From the NCBI RefSeq assembly GCF_016899425.1, contig NZ_CP045994.1, positions 3,348,001-3,412,000 on the forward strand: 64,000 nucleotides of DNA, given 5' to 3'. The DNA is from Burkholderia sp. MS389. GTDB taxonomy: Bacteria > Pseudomonadota > Gammaproteobacteria > Burkholderiales > Burkholderiaceae. Below the pieces are notes generated by a model, which was given only the letters and a program-made list of their open reading frames with translations, was not told the origin of the DNA and searched no databases. The translations under genes were made by a program, and so were the position numbers. Of the stretch, positions 41,129 to 48,973 are shown in pieces. The stretch's first letter is position 1. Each line of letters opens with the position of its first letter.

Positions 41129-42120
41129 ACGCCCCCCACATGAACGACACGGCGGCCGACGCCACGACCGCCGACACCGGCCGCCCCGCGCTGACGCGCC
41201 GCGAGCAGAAGGAAGCGTACGAGAACAACAAGCTGTTCAAGCGGATCGTGCGCCAGGTCGGCCAGGCGATCGGCGACTACAACATGATCGAGCAGGGCGA
41301 CAAGGTGATGGTGTGCCTGTCGGGCGGCAAGGACAGCTACGCGATGCTCGACGTGCTGCTGCGCCTGCGCGAGCGCGCGCCGATCGACTTCGACATCGTC
41401 GCGGTGAACCTCGACCAGAAGCAGCCGGGCTTCCCCGAGCACGTGCTGCCCGAATACCTGAAGCAGGTCGGCGTGCCGTTCCACATCGAGAACCAGGACA
41501 CCTACAGCATCGTCAAGCGGCTCGTGCCGGAAGGCAAGACAACCTGCTCGCTGTGCTCGCGGCTGCGCCGCGGGATCCTGTACCGCGTGGCCGGCGAGCT
41601 CGGCGCGACCAAGATCGCGCTCGGCCATCACCGCGACGACATCGTGCAGACGCTGCTGCTGAACATGTTCTACGGCGGCAAGCTGAAGGGAATGCCGCCG
41701 AAGCTGCAGTCGGACGACGGCAAGAACATCGTGATCCGCCCGCTCGCGTACGTGAAGGAAACCGATCTCGAGAAATACGCGGAGCTGCGCGAATTCCCGA
41801 TCATCCCGTGCAATCTGTGCGGCAGCCAGCCGAACCTGAAGCGCGCGGAAATGAAGGCGCTGATCCGCGACTGGGACAAGCGCTTCCCGGGCCGCGTCGA
41901 CAACATGTTCAACGCGCTCGCGAAGGTCGTGCCGTCGCATCTGATGGACACGACGCTGTACCCGTTCCAGTCGCTGCGCGCGACGGGCGAAGCCGACCCG
42001 CAAGGCGACATCGCGTTCGACGAGGAGCCGTGCGCATCGGGCGACGACGCGGCGGCGCCGGGCGCCGGCAAACCGATCGCGGCCCGACCGATCTCGATCG
42101 TCCAGTTCGACGACCTGTAA
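41125..42120 (+). CDS. ttcA: tRNA 2-thiocytidine(32) synthetase
   Basis: Thiolates cytidine 32 of certain tRNAs, using ATP and a [4Fe-4S] cluster. 331 residues. The ATP-pyrophosphatase PP-loop is [17 protein letters not shown]. The cluster cysteines are in [12 protein letters not shown] and [13 protein letters not shown], separated as in E. coli TtcA. The family motif [19 protein letters not shown] is present. A disordered acidic tail follows residue ~300. Translationally coupled to folB, an arrangement that occurs in Burkholderiales. Confidence 0.97.
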   Translation: MNAPHMNDTAADATTADTGRPALTRREQKEAYENNKLFKRIVRQVGQAIGDYNMIEQGDKVMVCLSGGKDSYAMLDVLLRLRERAPIDFDIVAVNLDQKQPGFPEHVLPEYLKQVGVPFHIENQDTYSIVKRLVPEGKTTCSLCSRLRRGILYRVAGELGATKIALGHHRDDIVQTLLLNMFYGGKLKGMPPKLQSDDGKNIVIRPLAYVKETDLEKYAELREFPIIPCNLCGSQPNLKRAEMKALIRDWDKRFPGRVDNMFNALAKVVPSHLMDTTLYPFQSLRATGEADPQGDIAFDEEPCASGDDAAAPGAGKPIAARPISIVQFDDL

Positions 42121-42215
42121 GCAGGGACCGAACACCCGCCGAAACCGGCGCCAACGGCGTCGTTTCGGCGGTGTCGCCGCGCCGCGACAGGCCCGGAGCG
42201 ACAAGGGCCGCATGC

Positions 42216-42221
42216 TAAAAT
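42216..42221 (+). promoter_or_regulatory. -10-like element before glmU
   Basis: TAAAAT in the context CATGCTAAAATGG lies 36 bp before the glmU ATG in an otherwise GC-rich gap. No convincing -35 was found. Confidence 0.35.
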
Positions 42222-42256
42222 GGACGGCTTCGAACTCCCTGACCCAAGCGCGCGCC

Positions 42257-43618
42257 ATGAATATCGTGATTTTGGCGGCAGGCACCGGCAAGCGCATGCG
42301 TTCCGCGCTGCCGAAAGTGCTTCACCCCCTGGCCGGCAGGCCGCTCCTCTCCCACGTCATCGACACCGCGCGCACGCTGCAGCCGTCCCGGCTCGTCGTC
42401 GTCGTCGGCCACGGCGCCGAGCAGGTCCAGGCGGCCGTCGCCGCGCCCGACGTCCAGTTCGCGGTGCAGGCCGAGCAGCTCGGCACCGGCCACGCGGTGC
42501 GCCAGGCGCTGCCGCTCCTCGATCCCGCGCAACCGACGCTCGTGCTGTACGGCGACGTGCCGCTCACGCGCGCGTCGACGCTGCAGCGTCTCGTCGACGC
42601 CGCGCACGACGGCCGCTACGGGATCCTGACCGTCACGCTCGACGACCCGACCGGTTACGGCCGCATCGTGCGCGACGCGGCCGGCTTCGTCACGCGCATC
42701 GTCGAGCAGAAGGATGCGTCGCCGGACGAGCTGCGGATCGCCGAGATCAACACCGGCATCATCGTCACGCCGACGGCCCAGCTGTCGATGTGGCTCGGCG
42801 CGCTGAAGAACGAAAACGCGCAGGGCGAGTACTACCTGACCGACGTCGTCGAACTCGCGATCGAGGCCGGCTTCGAGGTCGTCACGTCGCAGCCCGACGA
42901 CGAGTGGGAAACGCTCGGCGTGAACAGCAAGGCGCAGCTCGCGGAACTCGAACGCATCCATCAGCGCAACGTCGCCGATGCGCTGCTCGTCGACGGCGTC
43001 ACGCTCGCCGATCCGGCGCGCGTCGACGTGCGCGGCACGCTGCGCTGCGGCCGCGACGTGTCGATCGACGTGAACTGCGTGTTCGAAGGCAACGTGACGC
43101 TCGCCGACGACGTGACGATCGGCGCGAACTGCGTGATCCGCAACGCATCGATCGGCGCGGGTACGCGCATCGACGCGTTCACGCACATCGACGGCGCCGT
43201 GCTGGGCGCGCACACCGTGATCGGCCCGTACGCGCGGCTGCGCCCGGGCGCGCAGCTCGCGGACGAAGCGCACGTCGGCAACTTCGTCGAGGTGAAGAAC
43301 GCGGTGATCGGCCACGGCTCGAAGGCGAACCACCTCACGTACATCGGCGACGCCGACATCGGTGCGCGCGTGAACATCGGCGCCGGCACGATCACCTGCA
43401 ACTACGACGGCGCGAACAAGTTCCGCACCGTGATCGAGGACGACGTGTTCGTCGGCTCCGACACGCAGCTGGTCGCGCCCGTGCGCGTTGGCCGCGGCGT
43501 GACGATCGCGGCCGGCACGACGATCTGGAAGGACGTCGCCGAAGGCGTCCTCGCGTTGAACGAGAAGACGCAGACCGCGAAGAGCGGCTACGTCCGCCCG
43601 GTCAAGAAAAAGAGCTGA
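42257..43618 (+). CDS. glmU: Bifunctional UDP-N-acetylglucosamine pyrophosphorylase / glucosamine-1-phosphate acetyltransferase
   Basis: Makes UDP-GlcNAc for peptidoglycan and LPS. 453 residues, the standard length. The N-terminal uridyltransferase has [20 protein letters not shown], with [20 protein letters not shown] and EINTGI. The C-terminal left-handed beta-helix acetyltransferase has repeated hexapeptides and the active-site segment [20 protein letters not shown] followed by [12 protein letters not shown]. Start MNIVILAAG at 42257. It precedes glmS by 54 bp containing a GC hairpin. Confidence 0.98.
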   Translation: MNIVILAAGTGKRMRSALPKVLHPLAGRPLLSHVIDTARTLQPSRLVVVVGHGAEQVQAAVAAPDVQFAVQAEQLGTGHAVRQALPLLDPAQPTLVLYGDVPLTRASTLQRLVDAAHDGRYGILTVTLDDPTGYGRIVRDAAGFVTRIVEQKDASPDELRIAEINTGIIVTPTAQLSMWLGALKNENAQGEYYLTDVVELAIEAGFEVVTSQPDDEWETLGVNSKAQLAELERIHQRNVADALLVDGVTLADPARVDVRGTLRCGRDVSIDVNCVFEGNVTLADDVTIGANCVIRNASIGAGTRIDAFTHIDGAVLGAHTVIGPYARLRPGAQLADEAHVGNFVEVKNAVIGHGSKANHLTYIGDADIGARVNIGAGTITCNYDGANKFRTVIEDDVFVGSDTQLVAPVRVGRGVTIAAGTTIWKDVAEGVLALNEKTQTAKSGYVRPVKKKS

Positions 43619-43625
43619 ACCATTT

Positions 43626-43648
43626 GCGGGCGCCCGCGAGGCGCCCGC
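43626..43648 (+). terminator. GC-rich hairpin between glmU and glmS
   Basis: A perfect 9-bp stem GCGGGCGCC/GGCGCCCGC with a CGCGA loop lies 25 bp before the glmS start. It lacks a T-run, so it is more likely an attenuator or RNA-processing/stability element than a full terminator. Confidence 0.5.
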
Positions 43649-43672
43649 TTCGACTGACAGGATTGACCATTC

Positions 43673-45490
43673 ATGTGCGGCATTGTCGGCGCAGTTGCGC
43701 AGCGTAATATCGTTCCGGTGCTGATCGAAGGATTGCGGCGCCTCGAATACCGTGGCTACGACTCCTGCGGCGTCGCCGTGCTCGAACCGGGCGCGCCGAA
43801 GCGCGCGCGCAGCGTCGCGCGCGTCGCCGATCTCGATGCGCAGGTGCGCGACACGCATCTCGAAGGCACGACCGGCGTCGCGCACACGCGCTGGGCCACG
43901 CACGGCGCGCCCGTCACGCACAATGCGCACCCGATCTTCTCGTCGAACGCGCTCGCGCTCGTGCACAACGGCATCATCGAGAACTTCGAGACGCTGCGCG
44001 AAACGCTGCGCGCGAAGGGCTACGAATTCGTATCGCAGACCGACACCGAAGTAATCGCGCACCTCGTGCACAGCCTGTATCGCGGCAACCTGTTCGACGC
44101 GGTGCGCGAAGCCGTGCAGCAACTGCACGGCGCGTATGCGATCGCGGTGACGCACAAGGACCAGCCGCATACCGTCGTCGGCGCGCGCCAGGGTTCGCCG
44201 CTCGTCGTCGGTCACGGCGACGGCGAGAACTTCCTCGCGTCCGACGCGCTCGCGCTGGCCGGCAGCACCGACCGCTTCACGTTCCTCGAGGAAGGCGACG
44301 TGTGCGAGCTGTCGCTCGACGGCGTGACGATCGTCGATCGCCACGGCGCCACCGTGCAGCGTGAAACCCGTGTCGTCAGCGCATACGGCGGCGCGGTCGA
44401 GCTCGGGCCCTATCGCCACTTCATGCAGAAGGAAATCTTCGAGCAGCCGCGCGCGATCGGCGACACCGTGCCGCAAACCGACGCGTTCGACGCGACGCTG
44501 TTCGGCGACGCCGCGCCCGCCGCGTTCGCGGAGATCGACAGCCTGCTGATCCTCGCGTGCGGCACGAGCTACTACTCGGGCCTCACAGCGAAATACTGGC
44601 TCGAATCGATCGCGAAGATCCCGACCCAGGTCGAGATCGCCAGCGAATACCGCTACCGCGAGTCGGTGCCGAACCCGCGCCAGCTCGTGCTGGTGATCTC
44701 GCAATCGGGCGAGACGGCCGACACGCTCGCGGCACTCAAGCATGCGCAGTCGCTCGGCCACACGCATACGCTCGCGGTGTGCAACGTCGCGACGAGCGCG
44801 ATGGTGCGCCTGACCGAGATGCAGTTCCTGACGCACGCGGGCACCGAGATCGGCGTCGCGTCGACGAAGGCGTTCACGACGCAGCTCGTCGCGCTGTTCG
44901 TGCTGGCCGCGACGCTCGGCAAGCTGCGCGGGCACGTCGACGCCGCGCAGGAAGCGCAATTCGTGAAGGAGCTGCGCCACCTGCCGGCCGCGCTGAACAG
45001 CGTGCTCGCGCTCGAGCCGCAGATCATCGCGTGGTCGGAGGAATTCGCGCGCAAGGAAAACGCGCTGTTCCTCGGCCGCGGGCTGCACTATCCGATCGCG
45101 CTCGAAGGCGCGCTGAAGCTGAAGGAAATCTCGTACATCCACGCCGAGGCCTATCCGGCCGGCGAACTGAAGCACGGGCCGCTCGCGCTCGTCACGGAAG
45201 CGATGCCGGTCGTCACGGTCGCGCCGAACGACACGCTGCTCGAGAAGCTGAAGTCGAACATGCAGGAAGTGCGTGCGCGCGGCGGCGAGCTGTACGTGTT
45301 CGCGGATGCGGACACGCAGATCGTCAACGACGACGGCCTGCACGTGATCCGGATGCCGGAGCACTACGGGCAACTGTCGCCGATCCTGCACGTCGTGCCG
45401 CTGCAACTGCTCGCGTATCACACCGCGTGCGCGCGCGGCACCGACGTCGACAAGCCGCGCAACCTCGCGAAATCGGTGACGGTGGAGTAA
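43673..45490 (+). CDS. glmS: Glutamine-fructose-6-phosphate aminotransferase (isomerizing)
   Basis: Forms glucosamine-6-phosphate from fructose-6-phosphate and glutamine, feeding GlmM and GlmU. 605 residues. The N-terminal nucleophile is Cys2 in [12 protein letters not shown]. The glutaminase domain has [15 protein letters not shown] and [17 protein letters not shown]. Two SIS domains follow, with [32 protein letters not shown] and the C-terminal [19 protein letters not shown]. The 3' end is the conserved TnsD-recognised region that makes attTn7. Confidence 0.98.
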   Translation: MCGIVGAVAQRNIVPVLIEGLRRLEYRGYDSCGVAVLEPGAPKRARSVARVADLDAQVRDTHLEGTTGVAHTRWATHGAPVTHNAHPIFSSNALALVHNGIIENFETLRETLRAKGYEFVSQTDTEVIAHLVHSLYRGNLFDAVREAVQQLHGAYAIAVTHKDQPHTVVGARQGSPLVVGHGDGENFLASDALALAGSTDRFTFLEEGDVCELSLDGVTIVDRHGATVQRETRVVSAYGGAVELGPYRHFMQKEIFEQPRAIGDTVPQTDAFDATLFGDAAPAAFAEIDSLLILACGTSYYSGLTAKYWLESIAKIPTQVEIASEYRYRESVPNPRQLVLVISQSGETADTLAALKHAQSLGHTHTLAVCNVATSAMVRLTEMQFLTHAGTEIGVASTKAFTTQLVALFVLAATLGKLRGHVDAAQEAQFVKELRHLPAALNSVLALEPQIIAWSEEFARKENALFLGRGLHYPIALEGALKLKEISYIHAEAYPAGELKHGPLALVTEAMPVVTVAPNDTLLEKLKSNMQEVRARGGELYVFADADTQIVNDDGLHVIRMPEHYGQLSPILHVVPLQLLAYHTACARGTDVDKPRNLAKSVTVE

Positions 45491-45516
45491 TACCCGGCGG
45501 CGGGATGGCCCCTCGC
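45461..45516 (+). other. Predicted attTn7 region (3' end of glmS and just beyond)
   Basis: Tn7-type elements recognise the last codons of glmS and insert about 25 bp past the stop. The conserved coding end ([10 protein letters not shown]) is intact here and no Tn7 transposition genes follow, so the site appears empty. This is inferred from glmS biology rather than a visible insertion. Confidence 0.5.
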
Positions 45517-45574
45517 CGGGCCGTCCCGACCGCGTGCGGGCGCGAAGCAGGCCGTTTGGCCAGGTCGAAATATG

Positions 45575-45595
45575 TACCACGTAGTGGTATATAAT
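45575..45595 (+). promoter_or_regulatory. Promoter and operator of the toxin-antitoxin operon
   Basis: The perfect dyad TACCACGTAGTGGTA (45575-45589) abuts a consensus -10 TATAAT (45590-45595), 25 bp before the toxin ATG. Binding of the antitoxin here would block the promoter, as in other type II systems. Confidence 0.75.
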
Positions 45596-45620
45596 CCTGT
45601 GCTAACTCGACCGGCTCGAC

Positions 45621-45986
45621 ATGTCTGCTTCCGTACGACGCGTCTTCAAGACGAAGTGGTTTCACAAGGCAGCCGGGAAAGCGGGAATCGCCGATGGCGA
45701 GCTCTGCCGCGCGGTGCGGGAACTGGCCCGCGGCCAGGGCGTCGATCTCGGCGGCAACGTGTGGAAGAAGCGTCTGGACGGCAATCGGCAGCGCGGAATC
45801 GTGCTGGGCAAGGTCGGGCACACGTGGGTGTTCGTGTTCCTGTTCGCGAAATGCGACCGCGACAACATCGACGCATGCGAACTGCGCGCGTTCAGAAAGC
45901 TCGCCGCGGACGTAGGTCGACACACCGACAGCGACATCGCGACGCTGGTCGCACTGAAAGAGCTTGTGGAGATTTGCAATGGCTAA
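45621..45986 (+). CDS. RelE/HigB-like toxin of a type II toxin-antitoxin system
   Basis: A 121-residue basic protein: RRVFKTKWFHKAAGKAGIAD begins it, followed by VDLGGNVWKKRLDGNRQRG and KVGHTWVFVFLFAKCDRDNI. This pattern is the RelE-superfamily subgroup formerly called DUF1044, whose members cleave mRNA, often at the ribosome. The gene overlaps the antitoxin gene by 8 bp, toxin first, the HigBA order. No other mobile genes accompany it. Confidence 0.85.
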   Translation: MSASVRRVFKTKWFHKAAGKAGIADGELCRAVRELARGQGVDLGGNVWKKRLDGNRQRGIVLGKVGHTWVFVFLFAKCDRDNIDACELRAFRKLAADVGRHTDSDIATLVALKELVEICNG

Positions 45987-46299
45987 GGGTCGATTCAAGA
46001 GCGACGCGACGGAGGCGGTCCACAGCGCCGCGTCGGGGCTGTATCGCGCCAACCTGATCGACAAGAAGACGATGCGGGAATACGACGATCTCTGCATCGA
46101 AGCTGCGCCGCAGTTCGATCCGGAAGCGATCGCCCGCATCCGCAAGTCGGTCAACGTCAGCCAGAGCGTGTTCGCGCTCTACCTGAACACGACGACATCG
46201 ACGATCCGCCAATGGGAACAGGGTGACAAGCGGCCCAGCGGCATCGCCGCGCGCATGCTCCAGATCGTCGAGAAACACGGGCTCGAGGTGTTCTCCTGA
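45979..46299 (+). CDS. HTH antitoxin partner of the RelE/HigB-like toxin
   Basis: A 106-residue protein. The N-terminal half (KGRFKSDATEAVHSAASGLY) likely wraps the toxin. The C-terminal Xre-type HTH reads IRKSVNVSQSVFALYLNTTT followed by STIRQWEQGDKRPSG, typical of the COG2944 antitoxins paired with DUF1044 toxins. The start at 45979 (MAKGRF) lies inside the toxin's last codons. It probably represses the operon through the TACCAC/GTGGTA dyad. Confidence 0.88.
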   Translation: MAKGRFKSDATEAVHSAASGLYRANLIDKKTMREYDDLCIEAAPQFDPEAIARIRKSVNVSQSVFALYLNTTTSTIRQWEQGDKRPSGIAARMLQIVEKHGLEVFS

Positions 46300-46369
46300 G
46301 CCGGCTTCTCCGAATGCCCCTGCACGGCCCCGGCTGGACGCGCGCCGCAACGAATATGACGGAGAGACA

Positions 46370-46861
46370 ATGGTAAGACTGTTTGGATGCGGATTGCTGG
46401 CGCTGATGTTCGCGTCGACGGGCTGGGCCGCCGAGCACTATGTCGAGGTCTGGAACCCGCCCGAGGCGCGGCACCCGGCGGCGCGTACGCCGGACGCCCG
46501 TACGCCGGACGCCCGTACGCCGGCCGCCCGTACGCCGGCCGCCCGCCCAGACGCCGGCGCGCGCACCGGCAAGCGCGCGGAGAAGCACGCGAGCGCCACG
46601 CCGAAAGCCGCTGCGAAAGCGCCCAAGCGCCGCGTCGCGCAGGCCGTGAAAGCCGGCTCGAACCGCTCGGCCGCGACCGACACCCCGGCCGCCCCGCGCC
46701 CCGTCGCGCACCCCGCGCCCGGGCGTCTCACGGTGATGCAGCCGGCCGCGCCGGACGCGACGCGCGCGCTCACCTTCTCCGACATCCCGCGTCAATACAC
46801 GCCGGACGGCAACGTGCTGCAGGTCGGCACGCAAGGCCGCTCCGCGGAGGTGACTCGATAA
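46370..46861 (+). CDS. Exported Ala/Pro-rich protein with a short tandem repeat
   Basis: A 163-residue protein with a signal peptide, MVRLFGCGLLALMFASTGWA, cleaved before AEHYVEVWNPPE. A basic, disordered middle follows. It includes (A/D)ARTP pentapeptide repeats and KRAEKHASATPKAAAK, a histone-H1-like Lys/Ala/Pro composition. The C-terminal part FSDIPRQYTPDGNVLQVGTQ looks more conserved. GGAGAGAC precedes the ATG. The stop overlaps the next start (TAATG). Function unknown. Confidence 0.65.
   Translation: MVRLFGCGLLALMFASTGWAAEHYVEVWNPPEARHPAARTPDARTPDARTPAARTPAARPDAGARTGKRAEKHASATPKAAAKAPKRRVAQAVKAGSNRSAATDTPAAPRPVAHPAPGRLTVMQPAAPDATRALTFSDIPRQYTPDGNVLQVGTQGRSAEVTR
46484..46543 (+). repeat. 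Four tandem 15-bp repeats inside the exported-protein gene
   Basis: CGTACGCCGG(A/C)CGCC occurs four times without spacing at 46484, 46499, 46514 and 46529. Each encodes one five-residue unit, so copy-number change keeps the frame. It is a candidate VNTR. Confidence 0.85.
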
Positions 46862-47079
46862 TGGAAGCGCAGACCTACCACGGCTACCAGATCTGGGGCC
46901 ACGCGATCCTCCAGCAGGACGAGATCATGCAGCCCGAGCGCTTCGCGGCGAGCGGCACGATCACGCAGAACAACCGGCTCGTCGAGGCGTCGGGCGTGCT
47001 CGGCGTGTTCGACACCGAAGACGATGCGCGCGACGCAGGGCTCGAATGGGCGCGCGCGTGGATCGACAACCACAGCTGA
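46861..47079 (+). CDS. Small conserved-looking protein of unknown function
   Basis: A 72-residue soluble protein: MEAQTYHGYQIWGHAILQQD at the start and EDDARDAGLEWARAWIDNHS at the end. The middle (GTITQNNRLVEASGVLGVF) is probably beta-strands and the C-terminus one helix. The pattern of an acidic TEDDA/SEEEA start to the last helix is shared with the protein at 38250. It is coupled to the preceding gene by TAATG. It ends before a strong bidirectional terminator. Confidence 0.75.
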   Translation: MEAQTYHGYQIWGHAILQQDEIMQPERFAASGTITQNNRLVEASGVLGVFDTEDDARDAGLEWARAWIDNHS

Positions 47080-47145
47080 CCGGACGCAACCGCGCGCATC
47101 CACGGCGGCCGTCGCCGGAGCCGCGCAGGTGCGGCGCGCACCGCA

Positions 47146-47184
47146 AATGAAAGAAGGGGCGTCCATGACGCCCCTTCTTTCATT
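47146..47184. terminator. Bidirectional terminator between convergent genes
   Basis: A perfect 17-bp stem (AATGAAAGAAGGGGCGT / ACGCCCCTTCTTTCATT) with a 5-base loop lies between the 72-residue protein gene and the FTR1 permease gene. The ends are A- and T-rich on both strands. Confidence 0.88.
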
Positions 47185-47207
47185 CGAACCCGGAAGTCCG
47201 CAAACAC

Positions 47208-48044
47208 TCACGCCGCGGCATGCGGCGGCCTCACCGTCTGCTGCGGCCGGCCGACGAGCCGCGCCAGCACGACGATCGCCACCAGCGTCGCGACGTACGC
47301 GGCGATCTGGATGCCCGCCGGACGCGCGGTATAGCCGATCAGCGTATGCAGCGCCTTGCCGACGATGCTCGATTCCTTGAGCAGCCACGACGTATCCCAG
47401 ACCGCATCGCCCCACGACGGCACGAGGCCGGCGGCCAGCAGGAAGCCGACGCACTGGCTCGCCATGCCCGCGGCAAGCAGCACGATCAGCGCGTTCGTGA
47501 CGGAGAACAGGCGCTTCAGCGGAATCTGCAGCAGGCCCGCATACATCGCGTAGCCGAGCCCGGCGCCGCCGAGCACGCCGAGCAGCCCGCCGGCGATCAT
47601 CTGCGGCGTCTGCCCGGGCTCGCCCGCCGCGATCCCGTACAGGAACAGCACGGCCTCGGAGCCCTCGCGCAATACCGCGACGCCGACCACGATCGCGAGC
47701 CCGGTCAACGGCCGGCTGCCGGCCGCGACCGCGCGGCCGACCTCGCCCATGTGCAGCGCCATTTCGCGGCCGTGCCGGCTCATCCAGATGCAGTGCCACG
47801 CGAGCATCAGCGTCGCGACGAACATCACGCCCGCGTTGAAGACTTCCTGCCCCATGCCGGACGCCCATTGCGAGATCACGTCGGCGAACGCCGCGATCAG
47901 GCCGGCGCCGACCACGCCGCCGACCAGCCCGCCGGCGACCCACCAGCCGCGCTGCGGCACGCCCTTCGTGGCGGCCATCACGATCGAGACCACCAGCGCG
48001 GCTTCGAGCACTTCACGAAAGACGATCAGGGCAGTAGACAGCAT
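47208..48044 (-). CDS. FTR1-family iron permease (FtrC/EfeU-like)
   Basis: Inner-membrane ferric/ferrous iron permease of 278 residues with seven hydrophobic segments. Two REXXE iron-binding motifs are present: REVLE (Arg10-Glu14) in the first helix and REGSE at about 125-129 in the fourth. The C-terminal tail is short. It lies 12 bp after a cupredoxin gene in the same direction, so the two form an operon resembling ftrBC of the Burkholderia/Bordetella FtrABCD system. No FtrA (P19) or FtrD (ferredoxin-like) gene is adjacent. Confidence 0.92.
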   Translation of the reverse strand: MLSTALIVFREVLEAALVVSIVMAATKGVPQRGWWVAGGLVGGVVGAGLIAAFADVISQWASGMGQEVFNAGVMFVATLMLAWHCIWMSRHGREMALHMGEVGRAVAAGSRPLTGLAIVVGVAVLREGSEAVLFLYGIAAGEPGQTPQMIAGGLLGVLGGAGLGYAMYAGLLQIPLKRLFSVTNALIVLLAAGMASQCVGFLLAAGLVPSWGDAVWDTSWLLKESSIVGKALHTLIGYTARPAGIQIAAYVATLVAIVVLARLVGRPQQTVRPPHAAA

Positions 48045-48056
48045 GTCGGTATCGGC

Positions 48057-48389
48057 TTACTTGACGGTCAGGTGCGTCTTCGACTGCGCTTCGTGATACT
48101 CGTCGTGGAACTCGTAGGTGCCGGCCTTCAGCGGCCCGACCAGGATCTCGACCGACTTGCCGGCCGGCACGACCTTCTCCGCCTTGAAGTCGTCGCTCTC
48201 GAATTCCGCAGGCGTCGCGTCGAGGTTCTTCACGACGAATTTCACTTTCTTGCCGGCAGGGATCGTCACGCCATCGGGCGAAAACTTGTGGTCCTTCAAC
48301 GTCAGGTTGACGACGTCGTCGGCAGCGAAGGCAGACGTGGCCGAGGCGCCCAGCAGGGCCAGTGCGAAACCGATAGCGAAACGGGTCAT
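48057..48389 (-). CDS. Periplasmic cupredoxin-domain protein of the iron-uptake operon (FtrB-like)
   Basis: A 110-residue exported protein: signal peptide ending ...SAFA and mature start ADDVVNLTLKDHKFSPDGVT. The small cupredoxin fold carries IPAGKKVKFVVKNLDATPAEF and PLKAGTYEFHDEYHEAQSKT. It lacks a classical Cys ligand but has His residues near the end. In FtrB-type systems it is thought to oxidise or deliver iron to the permease. It is the first gene of the operon with the FTR1 permease. Confidence 0.9.
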   Translation of the reverse strand: MTRFAIGFALALLGASATSAFAADDVVNLTLKDHKFSPDGVTIPAGKKVKFVVKNLDATPAEFESDDFKAEKVVPAGKSVEILVGPLKAGTYEFHDEYHEAQSKTHLTVK

Positions 48390-48416
48390 GTTCGTAATGA
48401 GCGGAAATATTGAAGA

Positions 48417-48438
48417 GAATCGATACTAAGATCGATTC
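48417..48438 (-). promoter_or_regulatory. Palindrome in the promoter of the iron-uptake operon
   Basis: An 8-bp inverted repeat, GAATCGAT...ATCGATTC with a 6-base spacer, lies 28-49 bp upstream of the cupredoxin start. Flanking bases (GAGAATCG, CGATTCGCATT) are partly Fur-box-like. Iron repression is a reasonable guess. Confidence 0.5.
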
Positions 48439-48645
48439 GCATTTTCACCTCGGAGTACCCTTACTCGGGTCATGGGAATCATGCGTCGTCGATCCCGTGT
48501 ACCCGTTGCCGCGCAAGGCTCCGCCGAATTTCGCCGACAATGGGCGGCCGTCAATCGGGAAATATTCGGACTGACGCGCGCACGCGAATGGCTATTCGTC
48601 ATACTTCAGCATTACAAATGGCTGATGCGATGCGCATCGCCGCAC

Positions 48646-48676
48646 TTGACCTTCCCACCATGGCAAGCTTCATGCT
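48646..48676 (+). promoter_or_regulatory. CueR-like (MerR-family) promoter of the copper chaperone gene
   Basis: A -35 TTGACC is followed by the imperfect dyad ACCTTCC...GGCAAGC and a -10-like CATGCT after a 19-bp spacer. The long spacer with a CCTT...AAG dyad between the elements is typical of CueR-activated promoters. It ends about 37 bp before the chaperone start. The rest of the gap from 48390 holds no recognised gene. Confidence 0.7.
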
Positions 48677-48712
48677 GAATGTACTCGTCAACCATCCACC
48701 CCGGAGAACACG

Positions 48713-48913
48713 ATGGAATTCGAAGTCCAGGACATGACCTGCGGCGGCTGCGCCAACGCGATCACGCGCGCGGTAACGGCCGCCGACCCCGCCGCGAAGC
48801 TCGACATCGACGTCGCGGCGAAGACCGTCAAGGTCGACTCGGCGCAAGGCGCCGCGCGCGTGCAGTCGATCATCGAAGCCGCCGGCTTCCATCCCGCGCT
48901 GCGCACCGCGTAA
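48713..48913 (+). CDS. Heavy-metal-associated copper chaperone (CopZ-like)
   Basis: A 66-residue ferredoxin-like HMA-domain protein starting MEFEVQDMTCGGCANAITRA, with the metal-binding MTCGGC (CxxC) at residues 8-13. The rest follows the usual pattern, ending IIEAAGFHPALRTA. It should bind Cu(I) and pass it to a P-type ATPase, which is not encoded here. CGGAGA precedes the ATG at good spacing. It is a single-gene transcript behind a CueR-like promoter. Confidence 0.93.
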   Translation: MEFEVQDMTCGGCANAITRAVTAADPAAKLDIDVAAKTVKVDSAQGAARVQSIIEAAGFHPALRTA

Positions 48914-48973
48914 CGCGCGCCGAAGGCCGCGGGCGCAGCGCCGGACGGCGACGCGCCCGCGGCCGGCATCCCG

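Noticed and set aside
43619..43672. Possible glmS ribozyme before glmS
   Set aside because: The gap is only 54 bp, too short for the ~150-nt ribozyme, which is found mainly in Gram-positive bacteria. Only a simple hairpin is present.
42215..45580. A 1,121-residue open frame opposite glmU and glmS
   Set aside because: It is the antisense shadow of two certain genes in GC-rich DNA, with Arg/Asp/Val-rich composition and no domain.
45491..46300. A Tn7-like element at attTn7
   Set aside because: No TnsABCD-like genes or terminal repeats were seen; only the toxin-antitoxin pair follows glmS.
48472..48678. A 68-residue frame upstream of the copper chaperone
   Set aside because: It overlaps the CueR-like promoter, has no ribosome-binding site and no recognisable similarity.
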